Positions 47,051-58,467 of a stretch of 64,000 nt of DNA are shown here, in pieces (positions within the stretch are counted from its first letter, which is position 1; every line of letters starts with the position of its first letter). Where the stretch lies: NCBI GenBank assembly GCA_029204225.1, contig CM055106.1:39643827-39707826 (forward strand). Direction: 5' to 3'. The notes under the pieces are model-generated. The model was not told the DNA's origin, did no database searches, and worked only from the letters and a program-made list of their open reading frames with translations. This DNA comes from Diphasiastrum complanatum. Its lineage: Eukaryota; Streptophyta; Lycopodiopsida; Lycopodiales; Lycopodiaceae. The translations under genes were made by a program, and so were the position numbers.

Positions 47051-47640
47051 CATACTTTAGTACTACAAGCTGAAATGAGTGAGATATGTAGGAATTTGAA
47101 TGCTACCAGATGCACAAAGTGAGCTATAATAGTATCAATATCATCATGTCATCATGTCCTACTACTAAAGAAAAAGGATTTTCTCCTAGAGAAGGAGGTA
47201 GTCTGAGACTGAGAACTAGGAATGAGTCTGTTGAGCTGATCAGCATAAATCACCATAGTTACCATGAACCACAGTTCGAATAATTCGGAGCTGGTTTGAA
47301 CTTGAAATTTGGTTCGAATCGGAAAAAAAAACATGAATCTTTTTTTCTCAGTTTAAACCATTTTCGGATTCGAACCGGCCAGGCCGGTTCGAATCGTTTC
47401 GAATCGGACGAATCAGCCGATTCGAATCGAGGAGTAGTCTTGTATATCACGTTTAGCAATAATATAAGTGCAAGGTAGCATGAATCCTCATATGCTATGA
47501 ATGATCAGAGTGTGGGGGGCATGTCACTCAATAGGCAGTGGTATCTCCCTCTAGTCTCATGGTAAATGTGAATCTGAGACTATGTGATAAGCTGGAGTTC
47601 AGATACTGCGATAGAAACGGAAACCTTGCTATGTCTAGCT
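47051..47640. other. No gene; TTCGAATCGG cluster with 13-bp hairpin
   Basis: 47270-47425 contains repeated GGTTCGAATCG-like motifs. Arms GATTCGAACCGGC (47367-47379) and GCCGGTTCGAATC (47383-47395) pair perfectly around CAG. GGTTCGAATC resembles a Pol III B-box, but no A-box or tRNA fold is seen. The remainder is probably LINE sequence without recognisable motif. Confidence 0.45.
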
Positions 47641-48430
47641 CTAGGAAATGAATCCGGTAGTCTTTACGCCCAGCTGATGCCGCCAAATGCGATCAAAGTA
47701 TGCTCAATATAAAAAACATTTGATATACTGATGAGTACCTAAGGGAAGGTCTGTGATAGAGATACCAAATGACCCAAGGAGGAGGTGGGATCCATGGAAC
47801 CCTGCCTGGCCCAAAGCATATAATCTCTTGGTCTCTGCCTCTAAGCTCACTGCAGATTGAAGGATGGTACCATATAGCTTCGCAAGAACATGTCCAATCA
47901 TGATAATGCGATAATTACTAGGGATCATGGGGTCACTATTTTTGTGAATAGGGTGGATGATGTTGGTGCACCAGGAAGATGGGAAACCAAGGACAATAGC
48001 GCGGTTGTTGAGAGTGACTAGGGTTGGGACAAGTTAGCCGGTAGCATGAATCAATAGCTCAGATTCAAGGTTCCTCAATATCTCGTGCCGCCCTATGGGT
48101 CTTCATTCTCTTAATGGACGCAAGGACCATATTAGAGGTGAAGAAAGTGAACTCAGATGGTCTGGGGGAGATAGAGATAGGTGAGTCAATGGGTATGGTA
48201 TATAGGCTAGTAGCATAGTTGGCCCAAATGCGGAGGTCATCCAAGAGAGATGGTGGAGCACGAGGAATAACTCGCGCCAAAAAGAGGTCAATGAGATGTT
48301 TTTCATCAGAGTCATCGTAGGAGGCACACTTTTTACAGTAATGTGTATGTTTATATGATTGTTGGGAAGAGCAGAGGAGGTGAAGGGCATGAGTATGTGC
48401 ATGAGTGAAGGTATGGTGAGAAGAAGAAGA
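47641..48430 (-). pseudogene. LINE reverse transcriptase fragment
   Basis: The minus strand encodes the N-terminal part of a non-LTR reverse transcriptase: HLIDLFLARVIPRAPPSLL (48290), then VLGFPSSWCTNIIHPIHKNS (47965) and PSNYRIIMIGHVLAKLYGTI (47910), followed by ALGQAGFHGSH (47815). These match the plant LINE 'P-W-IPI-K-GD...NYR-I' block. The catalytic YADD block and endonuclease are absent, and frames change near 47930-48065. Confidence 0.75.
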
Positions 48431-48600
48431 AGAAAGCTTTATTAATGTCTTTTCCATGCCAAAAGGCATATATGACTAGTAAATGTACATGTCAAGTATG
48501 TGGTAACATTCCGAAATAGTAATGAAACAAACAACAAATCTGAGTACCATGAATTGAAATGAATGAGATGAGATATATAGGAGCATAAGTGCTACTAAAT
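48415..48600 (-). mobile_element. LINE 3' end with (CTT)n tail, copy 2
   Basis: GAAGAAGAAGAAGAA (to about 48435) is followed by GCTTTATTAATGTCTTTTCC and 'atgccaaaaggcatatat', the same 3' end as copy 1 but with a trinucleotide tail. It lies just upstream, in element orientation, of the LINE RT fragment, so it belongs to a separate insertion. Confidence 0.6.
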
Positions 48601-48704
48601 GTCAGAAATGAGGTATATCACTGTCATCATGTCCTGCTGCTGCTATAGAATGATGTGATATGAGCCGCAGCATGAGGTAACGCTGGTAGCGGTTGACGTC
48701 GTCA

Positions 48705-48706
<2 letters not shown>

Positions 48707-48748
<42 letters not shown>

Positions 48749-48830
48749 CAAGTCAAATGGTATGTAAGACAAAAGATAGTACATGCAAGTATGTTGTAGC
48801 TAGTGGGAGTTGGAATAACCCCCTATACAT
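48707..48830 (-). mobile_element. LINE 3' end with (CT)n tail, copy 3
   Basis: A 38-bp GA run (48707-48744) is followed by 'ttttcaagtcaaatggtatgtaag' and 'gtacatgcaagtatgttgtag', a diverged version of the 3' end in copies 1 and 2. Confidence 0.45.
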
Positions 48831-49853
48831 GAAGAAGAGAGCGCTATGGAACTACTAGGATACAAAATCGTAGCAATACATATGCTGAAAAAATGGCTTA
48901 TTAGTCATTATGGTTTTGATTGTAATAGGCTATTTGCTAAGATGTGATGTATGAGAGCATAATATGTGGTGCTGGTGGTGACGTAGTGCTTGAAAGATGC
49001 ATGGTTTTCTTTGTAGTCTACAACTACCCTTTTTCCCAATGACTTTTGGATGGATGATTTCCTTGGGGTCTAAGGTTTAAATTTTGAATCTTGCAGGTCT
49101 AAATAGGTCTAGCCAAATTGGGTACCAGATCCTAATGCTGGCTATACGACAATGTAGAATAGAGGGTTTTTTCATTTCAAATATTTGCAGGTTTATAACT
49201 TCAGTGAAGTGCGATATTCGAACCATGTCCAAATCACTAAGTCCATCTTAACTGCATGCATCGTAATGTAATGTGTTAATGCGAAAAGAAGAACCCCCTT
49301 CTTCTCTATCCTTCACCTTTTGCTATGCATTATTTTGCCATAATAATTTTTATCTCTCTACATTTAGCATATGGGTCTTGTGTGCTTGGTAATCTACGAA
49401 AGGCTTGCTTTTCTGAATCTATGCACATTTTGAGATGAATAAGCTACCTGTTTGAACTTTGAAGTAATTCCAGCCTTTGCTTTCAGTATCTTATGATTTA
49501 TCCAAATATGTTCTTTCTTGACATTATGTTTGTTGTTGTAATGGCATTATCTAAGTAACCTTTGGATGGAAGATTCTATTTATAGAGATTATATCAGTAA
49601 AACCTAAAACATGTGGGTTTTCAAGGTTTAATATTTTAATTTCATCTATCATTTGACATTGCGGATTCGGATCCAGTACTCTCAATCTCCTGGGGTTTTG
49701 GTTTATATCAGTAACTCTGAATTCCTCACTGCAGAATTTATTCTTGAGGTTGATCAGACAGATGCTGTTAATGGTTATGGTTGGCAAGAGTTGTAGTGGG
49801 AAACACATTGCTTCTTATATATTCTCAACATGGCACATTGCAGTTAATAGAAA
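48831..49853. other. Probable 5' flank or first intron of the C2orf81-like gene
   Basis: No coding frame is supported. CATTGCAG just before 49842 could be a 3' splice site, so a non-coding first exon may lie upstream. TATA-like and CAAT-like words are too frequent in this AT-rich DNA to assign. Confidence 0.3.
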
Positions 49854-50066
49854 ATGGCTAAGCCAGTAGCAGCCAAAGATACAAAATTGACTAGTCAGGC
49901 TACTTCTATCACTGGTCAGCGGCGTACTCCTCCTGACAAATATATCAGAGATGACTGCGTGGCTTATGCATTGAGCATGTTATGGGATAATTTGGACCAA
50001 CACATCCAAGACAAGCTCATTTTTCCGAGAGTTGTCTCCCGCGCAGTTGGTCGTACTGTGGCTGAA
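49854..50066 (+). CDS. C2orf81/DUF4639-like protein, exon 1
   Basis: ATG at 49854 opens 71 codons ending in phase 0 at a strong donor (GAA|GTGAGT). The product has a basic, disordered start (MAKPVAAKDTKLTS) and then a helical stretch (YIRDDCVAYALSMLWDNLDQ, HIQDKLIFPRVVSRAVG). The length, order and junction to exon 2 resemble the animal C2orf81 family, whose N-terminal helices precede a conserved IDSWA box. No stop or repeat disrupts it. Assignment rests on recalled family architecture and needs a profile search. Confidence 0.5.
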
Positions 50067-51550
50067 GTGAGTTGATCAGCCACCAATGCATTTTCTAATC
50101 GATAATGTATTTACCCCATCAAGACTATCCCAATAAAAGATTTAATTACTTGCTAAGTTGCTGATTAGGTGTAACAGTGTATCTCATCATAATATTTGGA
50201 AGAAGCTGCAGACATTTTCATTGTATGCAGTAAGCAAGTCTAATTTAGTAGCTAGCTGGATCAAAGAGTTTTTATGCCAACATTTTTTACTAGGAACAGT
50301 GTGGAAATCTATACATTTTTTTATCTGAGTCTCATTCAAAACATTTATCTGTATTAGTACTAACAAAACTGTCTCTCTGGCACATGGAGGTAGAAATACC
50401 ATTGAAAGCTTACCTGCCATTATCTCATAGTCAGATATTAATGACATTTTTGAAGTCTCTGTCACACTTGTCACTTCACGATGTTTTATTGGCACCTATA
50501 CGAGCTTTCTTATTGTGTTCTAGCTTGAATTGTTTTACTATGTGACTGTTGATGTTTTGACAAGGGGTCTTCAAATCATTTGTGAAAGACCAAAAAGTAT
50601 ACATTTGGCCTAACTGACATCTAATGCCTCCCAAGTCCTTGCGTTCCCACCTAAATTTTCATGCAAGTATTTCAGAAGGTTGTTTTTCTATGAGCTAGCT
50701 GAAAAGAGTCATAGTATGATTACAGGAAGACAGGGTCCATCTGGTTCAGAATGTCATGAGATCATATCTCACACCTAGGTGGTCAGCCAGGGTGTGAAGA
50801 CAATTGACATTTTACCTATGCTTTGTTTATGTTTTTGCTGTTCTGAATATGCACAACTAAACAGAAAGTACTGCCAGTGATTCAGAAAATAAATCAACTT
50901 GGCATCACTATCAAGAGTCACAATTATGCTTGTAAATCTGTGACAGTGGCTTAGTAGTAGATCTTGGTTCTACAAAGCATAGGGATCGTTCTCACTTTTT
51001 TGCAATCTGGCATTGATGTATATGGCACTGCTTGAGCAGGACTGATTTCCAGAGAAGTGGCCAGCATTTTTGTTGGCATGTAGGTTCCTCTTTCTTTGAT
51101 TTACAGGGCCTTTTTGAGATTTGAATTACAATGTTTTCATTAAATATCTTTCAAGCTGACCATACAATTGTTTTAATCTGCACCACCTAAATGCTCTAGT
51201 ATAATATAACCCTGGCAATCCCTTTACTTTGCCATATAATATCATTTTATGCTAACACTGGCATTTACTGCATTAACAAATCTTAATGCGAATAACTTCC
51301 TGATACTCCTAAAGAAAGTTGTCTTGTGCACTCATGTTTTGAATTGCAACTCCTTTCTCTAAGAGTTAGAATAACTTTGTTTGCTTTCGATTGAGGATGA
51401 TTTAATAATTTTGGAGAAGCTCTAAACTTTGAGGATGTTATCTTGCATTTGTTGATTTGTTTTAAAAATAAAGAAAAGATGTAGTCACATACAGTTTTCT
51501 ATGCATTGAAAATATTCTAAGAAAATCTTCTGCAGCTGTTTTCATGACAG

Positions 51551-52181
51551 ATGGTGCAAATGGTTTCCATCGGTCATATACACCATATGAACAGTTGGTG
51601 TGGTGATGTGGATGGAAGTGTTCGGGAGGAGTGGGATCTTCCAGGAGAACCAATTGTGTCTTCCATTGATTCATGGGCACGAAAGGTGATACCGATAAAA
51701 AATGCCTGTATATCTGAAAGTGATTCACCCATTGATGCAGAACCCATATTCAACTTGAAGGAAGTGAGACAGGTAACAAAACGACCAACTACCATATCTT
51801 CGACTAAGAAACAGGAAGATAATTTGAACAGAATGGACTCTATCACCAGGACCAAGCAGCAAGGTTCTCGAAGGAGGCCTATTGAAGGTGCCATCTTTGC
51901 ACTCCCAAGCTCTAAGGGAGGCCTGGAGACAGCTCCCATTAAAAGCCACAAAATCTCATGCTCAAAAGTTGATGGGAAAGATAAGAAAAGAAGCAACAAT
52001 GAGATCAGGAGTGCCAACCAGCGAAAGCTGCCAACCCCAGAAGCAGGGAAATGCTTGCCTGACAGTGCTCTACGTCACCATGACCCCTCTACCATGGGTA
52101 GCCTTGATGCAAACAGAGTAAAGGAGGCTTCTCAAGCTGTACAAGCAAATGGAGTTACTGTAGGCGAAGAGAAAAATGCAG
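51551..52181 (+). CDS. C2orf81/DUF4639-like protein, exon 2
   Basis: Acceptor TCATGACAG|ATG joins in phase 0 to exon 1, and the frame stays open for 210 codons to donor CAG|GTAAAC (phase 1). Just after the junction come VSIGHIHHMNSWCGD and then GEPIVSSIDSWARKVIPIKN. The EP-x-x-S-x-IDSWA-x-x-x-(I/V)P box is the hallmark I associate with C2orf81 proteins (DUF4639). The rest is long, polar and low in hydrophobics (Ser/Lys/Arg rich), as expected of a disordered tail. Codon use is even and uninterrupted, unlike the transposons around it. Molecular function is unknown. The family's spread suggests a ciliary role. Confidence 0.5.
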
Positions 52182-53320
52182 GTAAACTTATGGAATTACT
52201 TTGGACACTTCAGTGTCCTTCAGAACATATTTTTCTCCGAAGAATGATTCAGCATAGCACACAAACAGCGTTCTCAAAGAAAAACTTCATTAAGAGCAAG
52301 AATTTCATCAAGGTTGCACAATCGTAGGTCCAAAGCTCACTTCACTTGAACGAAGCCAAAGTTGGATCCCTTTTACTTGACATGTTTCTTCAGTAACTTA
52401 AATGTTACGTTATCCCACATGACATCTTGCCTATGTCATGCCTTTGTAGCTTTTGGTAGTTGCGCTTCAAATTGAATGCTAAGTTTGTGCTCTTTTGTTG
52501 GTTCTTGTATATGTCTATATTGTCTTCCTATCCTCTCTATTTGCTTATAGTTCGTTCCACTTTTAATTTGACTAGAAAACTCTACAAAATTCATATCACT
52601 GACAAAAGTCCAAAATGGACTTCTTTTCCTTGACAGTTTTGTAAGTAATTCAAGTGAACTGGTACCACATACATAAAGACAGTTCAAAGTTTGGTAATGA
52701 AGCTTCAACCTGGATGTCAAGATTGTGTGCTATTGGATATAGGCAGTCAACTATTGGATATGTTTGATGTTCTTTTAGTATTTTTTAAAGGTTTGTGCAA
52801 CAATACAAATCTTTTGTCATTACTGTCTCTATGGTTATTGGGATTCAAAACCAACAACTATGTTAGGTTCTCGAGATCAAATAGCTATAGGAGACTTATC
52901 GTTTTTCTTTGGCTGATTATTGGAAACCCTGATTTCAGAAACCTTGTTTTTCTAGTGTGGTCACTCTTTCATAGTTTTGGACAACAAAGATTAGGTACAT
53001 CTACACGAGTCCTTGATCAAGGCATGTCTATATAGTATAGAGATAGAAGGAAGGTGAATCTGAGTTCCCTTTGGAGAGTTTTATTGCAATCTGGTCAAAG
53101 GAGGGTTTAGGGTTTAGGGAGTGACTTTTAGATTTTTTATATCGCCCTTTTTTCTTTGTTGAGATTTCACTGGATTTACTTAGTCTCTATCGTTCTAGAA
53201 TCATTAGAATCCATTTCTTATCCATTTTGACTTGCTACGAGTGAAGTAATTGCAAAGTCAAACTCTGGTCAAACTAAACCATGAATAGCGCATTTTTTGT
53301 TTTGCAAGATTTTTTCAAGT
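52182..53320. other. Putative intron sequence, no gene recognised
   Basis: If exon 3 is real this is the start of its 5.5-kb upstream intron. The ORF at 52691-53035 is hydrophobic low-complexity sequence without domain evidence. Confidence 0.35.
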
Positions 53321-53329
53321 TCCTAGGGG

Positions 53330-54230
53330 ATTTTCACATACTTTGTTAGACAAGTTCATAGCACCTTCAAGCTTGTCAATCAAAGTTTTTGATCACGATC
53401 ATTTGTCAAATCCTCGAATTACATGTAGTCTTCTTGCAAACCACATATAAAGCCCTTTACTTTATGATTATCATCTATCTTTTTCAATTTAAGCACAACT
53501 TCCCTTTAACTAAAGATATATACTGGAGAAGGATGCATGTCATTATTAGCTTTTCCTAGGCCTCCTAGGCTCACTCAAGTTCATTTTTGGGAACGAACTC
53601 CTTGAGAAAAGCTTCCTCAAATTCCTGCTAGGTGTTGGGGGTTTGTGCAATGGCCTGGAGGTGAAGACACCATTTATACTTTGATGACTCTCAGCTTATC
53701 AGGAGTAACTTTAGTGTGTGAATGTCCCTCATTTATTGATAAAGGTTTGTAAGATGTCAGTGTTACAGTCCTTTTCCTCCCCATTAAAAGTGGGGGCCTT
53801 CAAATATCTAAATAAGGCCTGTCTTAATTTAAGGGCTGACTCTGCAGAAAAGTCCATTGACTCGGGGTGTGACAGAGGGTGTTCAAGTTCAACATTGGGT
53901 TGATGGAAGGGAAGTGTCCATCCTCGACATTGTGGTTGACTCTAGGTGGTAACTATAGACCATATCATAATGACTTAGTTTTTCATGGCTTAGAATCATG
54001 CAGTGACATAACCCTTTGGACTAATTGAATGTGTTCGTCCTGGGAGACATACACTTCATCTGGACTACTGAAGTTGTCGTCTTTGGTGACTTCTTGGGAA
54101 AGATCATCAAAGACTTCTTTACCCTCATCTCTTCTGGACATCTGATGACCGGCCTTGAAATATGCCTAAGCGGCTGAAACTCGTAACTCGTCAGAGTTAG
54201 ACATATTTGCACCCTAGAAGCTAGTAACAC
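53330..54230 (-). pseudogene. Gypsy gag remnant
   Basis: The minus strand, across several frame breaks, gives segments typical of gypsy gag: TPDKLRVIKV near 53700, QEFEEAFLKEFVPKNELE near 53600, and VKGFICGLQEDY near 53450. The order is correct for gag read on minus. Stops are frequent. No pol domain follows toward lower coordinates. Confidence 0.5.
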
Positions 54231-55321
54231 TGGTTATTCTGAGGAGCTGGGAACTGCATGCAATACTTGAAGCTACCAATCAATGCATGCAAGCTAGTCT
54301 GAGCTTAATAATGAGGACATGGAACTACTTGGCTGAAAGTTCTGAAACTCCTTCCCAATTTGGGGCTGGACTTCTGGACAAATTATGTGCGGAAGGCTTG
54401 TAGGAAATAGCTGTAGCAATTCAGGGCCAACGATTAAAGAATGATATCAAAAAGAGGGATTTTCACCACTTACGTCTACTTTTGTACTGATTCTTGTAAA
54501 ATGCGCCAGAAATCTGCTCTAACTTCTGAAGGAAAAGAATGTGCCCAGTTGACAGCCCTATTCATGCTGCAATAGTAGGAATTGCTGCTGGATTTCTGGT
54601 GGAATTTCTGACAAAGAAGTGCACCCTAGTTCTGCTGAAATTGTGCCTAACCAAATATGTTGGACTCTGGCAGGAAATTCCACTGATTTTCAGTGCTGGT
54701 TTGAAGCCAACATTGTGGAAATTTAAACCCAAAATTTCAACTGATCTGAGGCGTTGAAGCTAGAGGCAGGTGCACCCAAGTTCACTGTCTAGTGGCACTG
54801 GTTCTGCCCTCCTATGCGCTAAAGTGATAGCCCATGTAAAGACCACTAGGGAAAACCCCTAAGATGAGGATAGGAAAACACAACAAGAGAGACTATGGAG
54901 CAAAACCACCCAACCAATCCTAGATCCCTCCTGGAGTTCCCTCCTGGATTTAGCCCCCAAGCCATGCCATGTGATAGCAAGAGAAGAGCTCAACTGGTAA
55001 CCTAGACCAAAGTCGTTTACGGGATAATCACTACGTCAATATATAGAGAGTAAGATCCTGTGCATGAATGCATGCAATCCCCATGCAGGTCAACTATAAA
55101 TAGGTCACAGCTCTTCATGCATTCCTCCTGCCTATATCCATCACACGTACATGCACTACTCCATATGTCTCAATTAGAGTGTCTGGGTCCTCTTAAGGTC
55201 ATTAGTCATCAATAGGCCTCGATGTGGAATAAAATCTAGGCGTGCAATAATCTCAAACACTGGAGGGGCGGTCTACCATATTAGGACTATTCCATGTCCT
55301 TTGCTGAATGTGGCCGTAACA
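54231..55321 (-). repeat. Leader and LTR-like sequence of the gypsy remnant
   Basis: On minus, TGTTACGGCCACATTCAGC near 55321 follows a polypurine stretch (GGGAGGAAGAA), the usual context of an LTR start. A TATA-like CTATAAATAGG lies on plus near 55093. The LTR's other end and primer site were not found, so extent and orientation are provisional. 54231-54780 has no recognisable motif. Confidence 0.35.
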
Positions 55322-56089
55322 TTCTTCCTCCCTGAAACAGGTTCTGTCCTCAAAACAGAAAAAAAAAACATGAAATTATTCCTTAAGCTTTCAAGTCTTA
55401 CCATGAATCATTATTCTTAGCCTGATCTTTTGCATCTGAATAAGTACTCCGAGATTGCAACAATTCTTCAATTGCTTGCCTCTACTCAGGAATACTAACT
55501 CAAAACCCAAAGATACACTAAGCTATAAATCTTCCAAATGGGTTGATCTTTTCCAAATAAAAGTTCATCACCTTCATGTAATCCAAATTACATGAACCAC
55601 TAGGTGAATTAACTCTTTATTTTTGAGATCAAATCCAAAAAAGCTAAAGAAATCCAATTTTAATTATAGTCTAAACTTATCCACAATTTCTTGTAGAAAA
55701 TAATGCTTCTTGGTACAAATATTTTTAGAATATCAAAATATTCTAAGATGCAACAATTCAGTCATCTAACATCTCTAGGAGATCCATCAAGATAAAAATG
55801 ACTTTAACTCAGATCTGAGTACCCCAGATACTCTCTTAAGTTAAGTAAGCAATTACTTAATGAAAATGCTTGTGAGATCCACACAATCTCAAGTAAGTGC
55901 TGGAGTAAAGAAATTTAGAGTTCAAATAACAGATCTAAATCCTTGACTCTCCCAATTGATCAAGAATTGCTCATTATCTTAAGAATCCTCACATTTCCTT
56001 ATAATCTTCTAATGACCTCCAAGTATCAATTTATGATCCATCAATCATAAACATTTAGATTCTTCAGTGAACTAATTGATATACATGTA
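55322..56089. other. No gene recognised
   Basis: AT-rich DNA without supported coding frames. 'ctcaaaacagaaaaaaaaaac' near 55350 may be the end of an element's coding region on minus. Confidence 0.4.
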
Positions 56090-56164
56090 ACCAGAGAAAA
56101 GCATCCATTACCGTGCAACCAGAGAAAAGCATCCATTACCGTGCAACCAGAGAAAAGCATCCAG
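56090..56164. repeat. 28-bp tandem repeat, about 2.7 copies
   Basis: The unit contains ACCAGAGAAAAGCATCCATT and ACCGTGCA and repeats head to tail with almost no change, so the array is recent. It lies just upstream of the telo-box region. Confidence 0.85.
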
Positions 56165-56234
56165 AGATAAGCAAAAGCAAGAAGTTAACTCAAAAACCTC
56201 ATGGCAAGCCTATAAAGGCCCCCCTCCTCTATCT

Positions 56235-56250
56235 AAACCCTAACCCTAAC
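56235..56250 (+). promoter_or_regulatory. Telo-box (plant telomere-type motif)
   Basis: AAACCCTAACCCTAAC contains two overlapping plant telomere repeats. Such telo-boxes occur in promoters of translation-related genes and also as interstitial telomere remnants. No clear gene starts just downstream on plus, so its role is uncertain. Confidence 0.5.
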
Positions 56251-56323
56251 AAGGGTTTCTCAAAGGAAGGTACCCTCGCAGCCACCATTCCAACAGGTCA
56301 GCCTTGCGACTGTAACCAGTGCC

Positions 56324-56699
56324 CTAGCCTCCAAACACGATCATAGCTCTCTGTCTCTGATCGTAAGCCACAGTAGGGCCGCGCCAGCAAGAGGTATCTG
56401 AATCGCGCCCCTTCACGATCCATTCATCATGAATGAGCAGTCTCCTTGCCAGCATCATCCCGAATAGCAACTGACTGCACTCGCTCTTCACCCAGCAGAA
56501 AGAAAAATCGGCCAGCAACAATCCCAGCATCAACGACTTTCGTCCTGCTGCCATTACCGGGAAGAATCAGGTCTACAGCCTCACAGAAGTGCCCACAAGC
56601 TGGCAAGCTTTGCCCACGGCTGTCAATCAGTGCTAAACAATCCTTCCACAACATATGATCGCACAACCAGTTGCGCTCAACCTCAGATCCCTCCCACAC
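56324..56699 (-). pseudogene. Possible kelch-like gene remnant
   Basis: Two overlapping minus frames look protein-like. 56699-56427 has WLCDHMLWKDCLALIDSRGQ and VVDAGIVAGRFFFLLGEE. 56554-56324 contains RGPTVAYDQRQRAMIVFGG, close to a kelch-repeat strand (V-Y-D-...-VFGG). A frameshift near 56470 would link them. GC content is higher than in flanking DNA. It may be a retroposed or captured piece of an F-box/kelch-type host gene; the identity is weak. Confidence 0.3.
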
Positions 56700-56899
56700 T
56701 TCATTCCTACAACTTGCATGTACATGACACTCTCATGGGAAAAGAAGGATGCACAACATATTCTGCTGGAGGTCAGACATCCAGATGCTTCCAACTCAAA
56801 CCACAACAAGAGAGTGCTTCCTACCATTAAATACCCCACAGTTGTCTTGAGAAACATCATGATTCATATTTTCCGGGTTGCTGCCATCTTTTAAGTCTA

Positions 56900-57673
56900 T
56901 TCTAGATCACTAATTTCTTGCCTCGACTCCATGTAAGTTGTAAAAGCTGTGGTAAATAGCTATCGTGCCACTGACAAGACCTAAAACATTAATAGACTCA
57001 TTGATAAAAAGCAACCATCATTCTGGCTCATATTAGTGACCCTTTTTTCATGCAGTGCTTTGTTATCCTTCATTTCCACCATGTAAGAATGTGCAAACTC
57101 ATGTGGCTAATTTGGAGGACTCTTGTAACAAGTTTGCTTTTAAGCATTCAGACTTGTGTCTCTTGCTTGTCTATTCAGCTCCAAACACAATGGCATATAA
57201 GTGCTGGTATATATCTTGTAAATATATTTCCAATGATATTCTCTGAAAAATAAAATGTCATTAAAAATGGGATGAAGTCCACTGTGCATGAAACTTTGTA
57301 CTGAGATAGGCGTCGCATATATTTTTGTTAAGAAATATTTACTACTTAGCCATTGCTGCTTTCAATTGCCATACTCGCAGCATAATCTGTGCTCTCATAG
57401 ACAGCCTCCAAAATTTTCCATATTAAGAAAGTCGAAGCTGATTTGAAATGAAAAGAAGTCTGTCATTATGTTTGGATTTTGGCTTTGTTTCCTTGGTTGT
57501 TTTTACTTTTGCCTACCAATCGATATGTTCAAAGTAATAGACATTTTAGAACAGCAGCAAATAATATCGATTCAACAACGTAAAGTGATACCAAAGTAAG
57601 GCATTTGTAGTTCTGTTTCTGAAATCAATCAACTGCTATACAAAATGTTCTAACCATTTAAGATGTCATGCAG
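56900..57673. other. No gene recognised (putative intron)
   Basis: AT-rich non-coding sequence leading to the putative exon at 57674. No motif or frame supported. Confidence 0.4.
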
Positions 57674-57744
57674 GAAAGGGGGAGGATCTCTACTCCATCA
57701 GATCTCAAAGACCGTCTGTCTCTTTTCCTCCAAAGAGTTTAAGT
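57674..57744 (+). CDS. Possible exon 3 of the C2orf81-like gene
   Basis: TGTCATGCAG|GAAAGG is a good acceptor and AGT|GTAAGG a good donor. In the phase left by exon 2 the 71-bp exon reads GKGEDLYSIRSQRPSVSFPP and then KSLS without a stop. It would require an intron of about 5.5 kb holding several transposons, which is common in large plant genomes. No homology supports it, so it is a prediction only. Confidence 0.3.
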
Positions 57745-57911
57745 GTAAGGTCAGGTGGTGAAGCCAAAAAGTTGTAGCATTTTGATAGATCAATTAGTTT
57801 TTGTACAAATGGATGTCAATAATTATACTGATTATCGTCATTGAAATTGTTCCCATTAAATCTTCATCTTTTTCATTTGTTCACACTCAAAGTTGCCTTT
57901 GTTCTTATAAA

Positions 57912-57983
57912 ACACACACACACACACACACATATGCAAAATTATATGATATATATTTAATTTATTGTATTATTGTATGTATG

Positions 57984-58014
<31 letters not shown>

Positions 58015-58163
58015 CTCGCTATTTATCGTTTTACCCTAATTTAGCAAAAACCTTAACTTTTCACGCTTTTCATTCTAAAGGTTGCATCTACACAAAAGCT
58101 CAAAATGCTACGATATATAATAACCATAGATGCACGGGAAATTCTATAATTGCAATTGTGATT

Positions 58164-58190
<27 letters not shown>
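57912..58190. repeat. CA and AT microsatellites
   Basis: (CA)n at about 57912-57930, (TA)n at about 57985-58005 and (AT)n at about 58166-58196. Between them is AT-rich non-coding sequence. Tyr-Ile repeat ORFs here are artefacts of these runs. Confidence 0.9.
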
Positions 58191-58197
<7 letters not shown>

Positions 58198-58198
<1 letters not shown>

Positions 58199-58424
58199 TA
58201 GTGGCACGTGGTACCGCCATTATGGTACCGCGGTTATGGTGCCGCCCAAAAATTTGCAGTACCAGGGCGGCACCATAATAATAATAATAATAATAATAAA
58301 ACTTCGTGTTATTTTCGCAAATTTATTTTTTTGGGGTAGCGCTGATTTGTATGGATTCGCGGTACCACAGTGGATCCGCGGTACCGGGATGCGCGGATCC
58401 TGGTACCGCTGGATCTATGATATA

Positions 58425-58467
<43 letters not shown>

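Noticed and set aside
47367-47395. tRNA gene
   Set aside because: Only a T-arm-like GGTTCGAATC is present, with no acceptor stem, anticodon arm or A-box.
52691-53035. 114-aa hydrophobic protein gene
   Set aside because: It is a Leu/Phe-rich chance frame in AT-rich putative intron DNA with no domain.
56090-56164. CRISPR-like short repeats
   Set aside because: The 28-bp units are directly head to tail with no unique spacers, and the DNA is plant nuclear in character.
56235-56250. Telomere or chromosome end
   Set aside because: Only two overlapping telomere units are present, fitting a telo-box or short interstitial motif.
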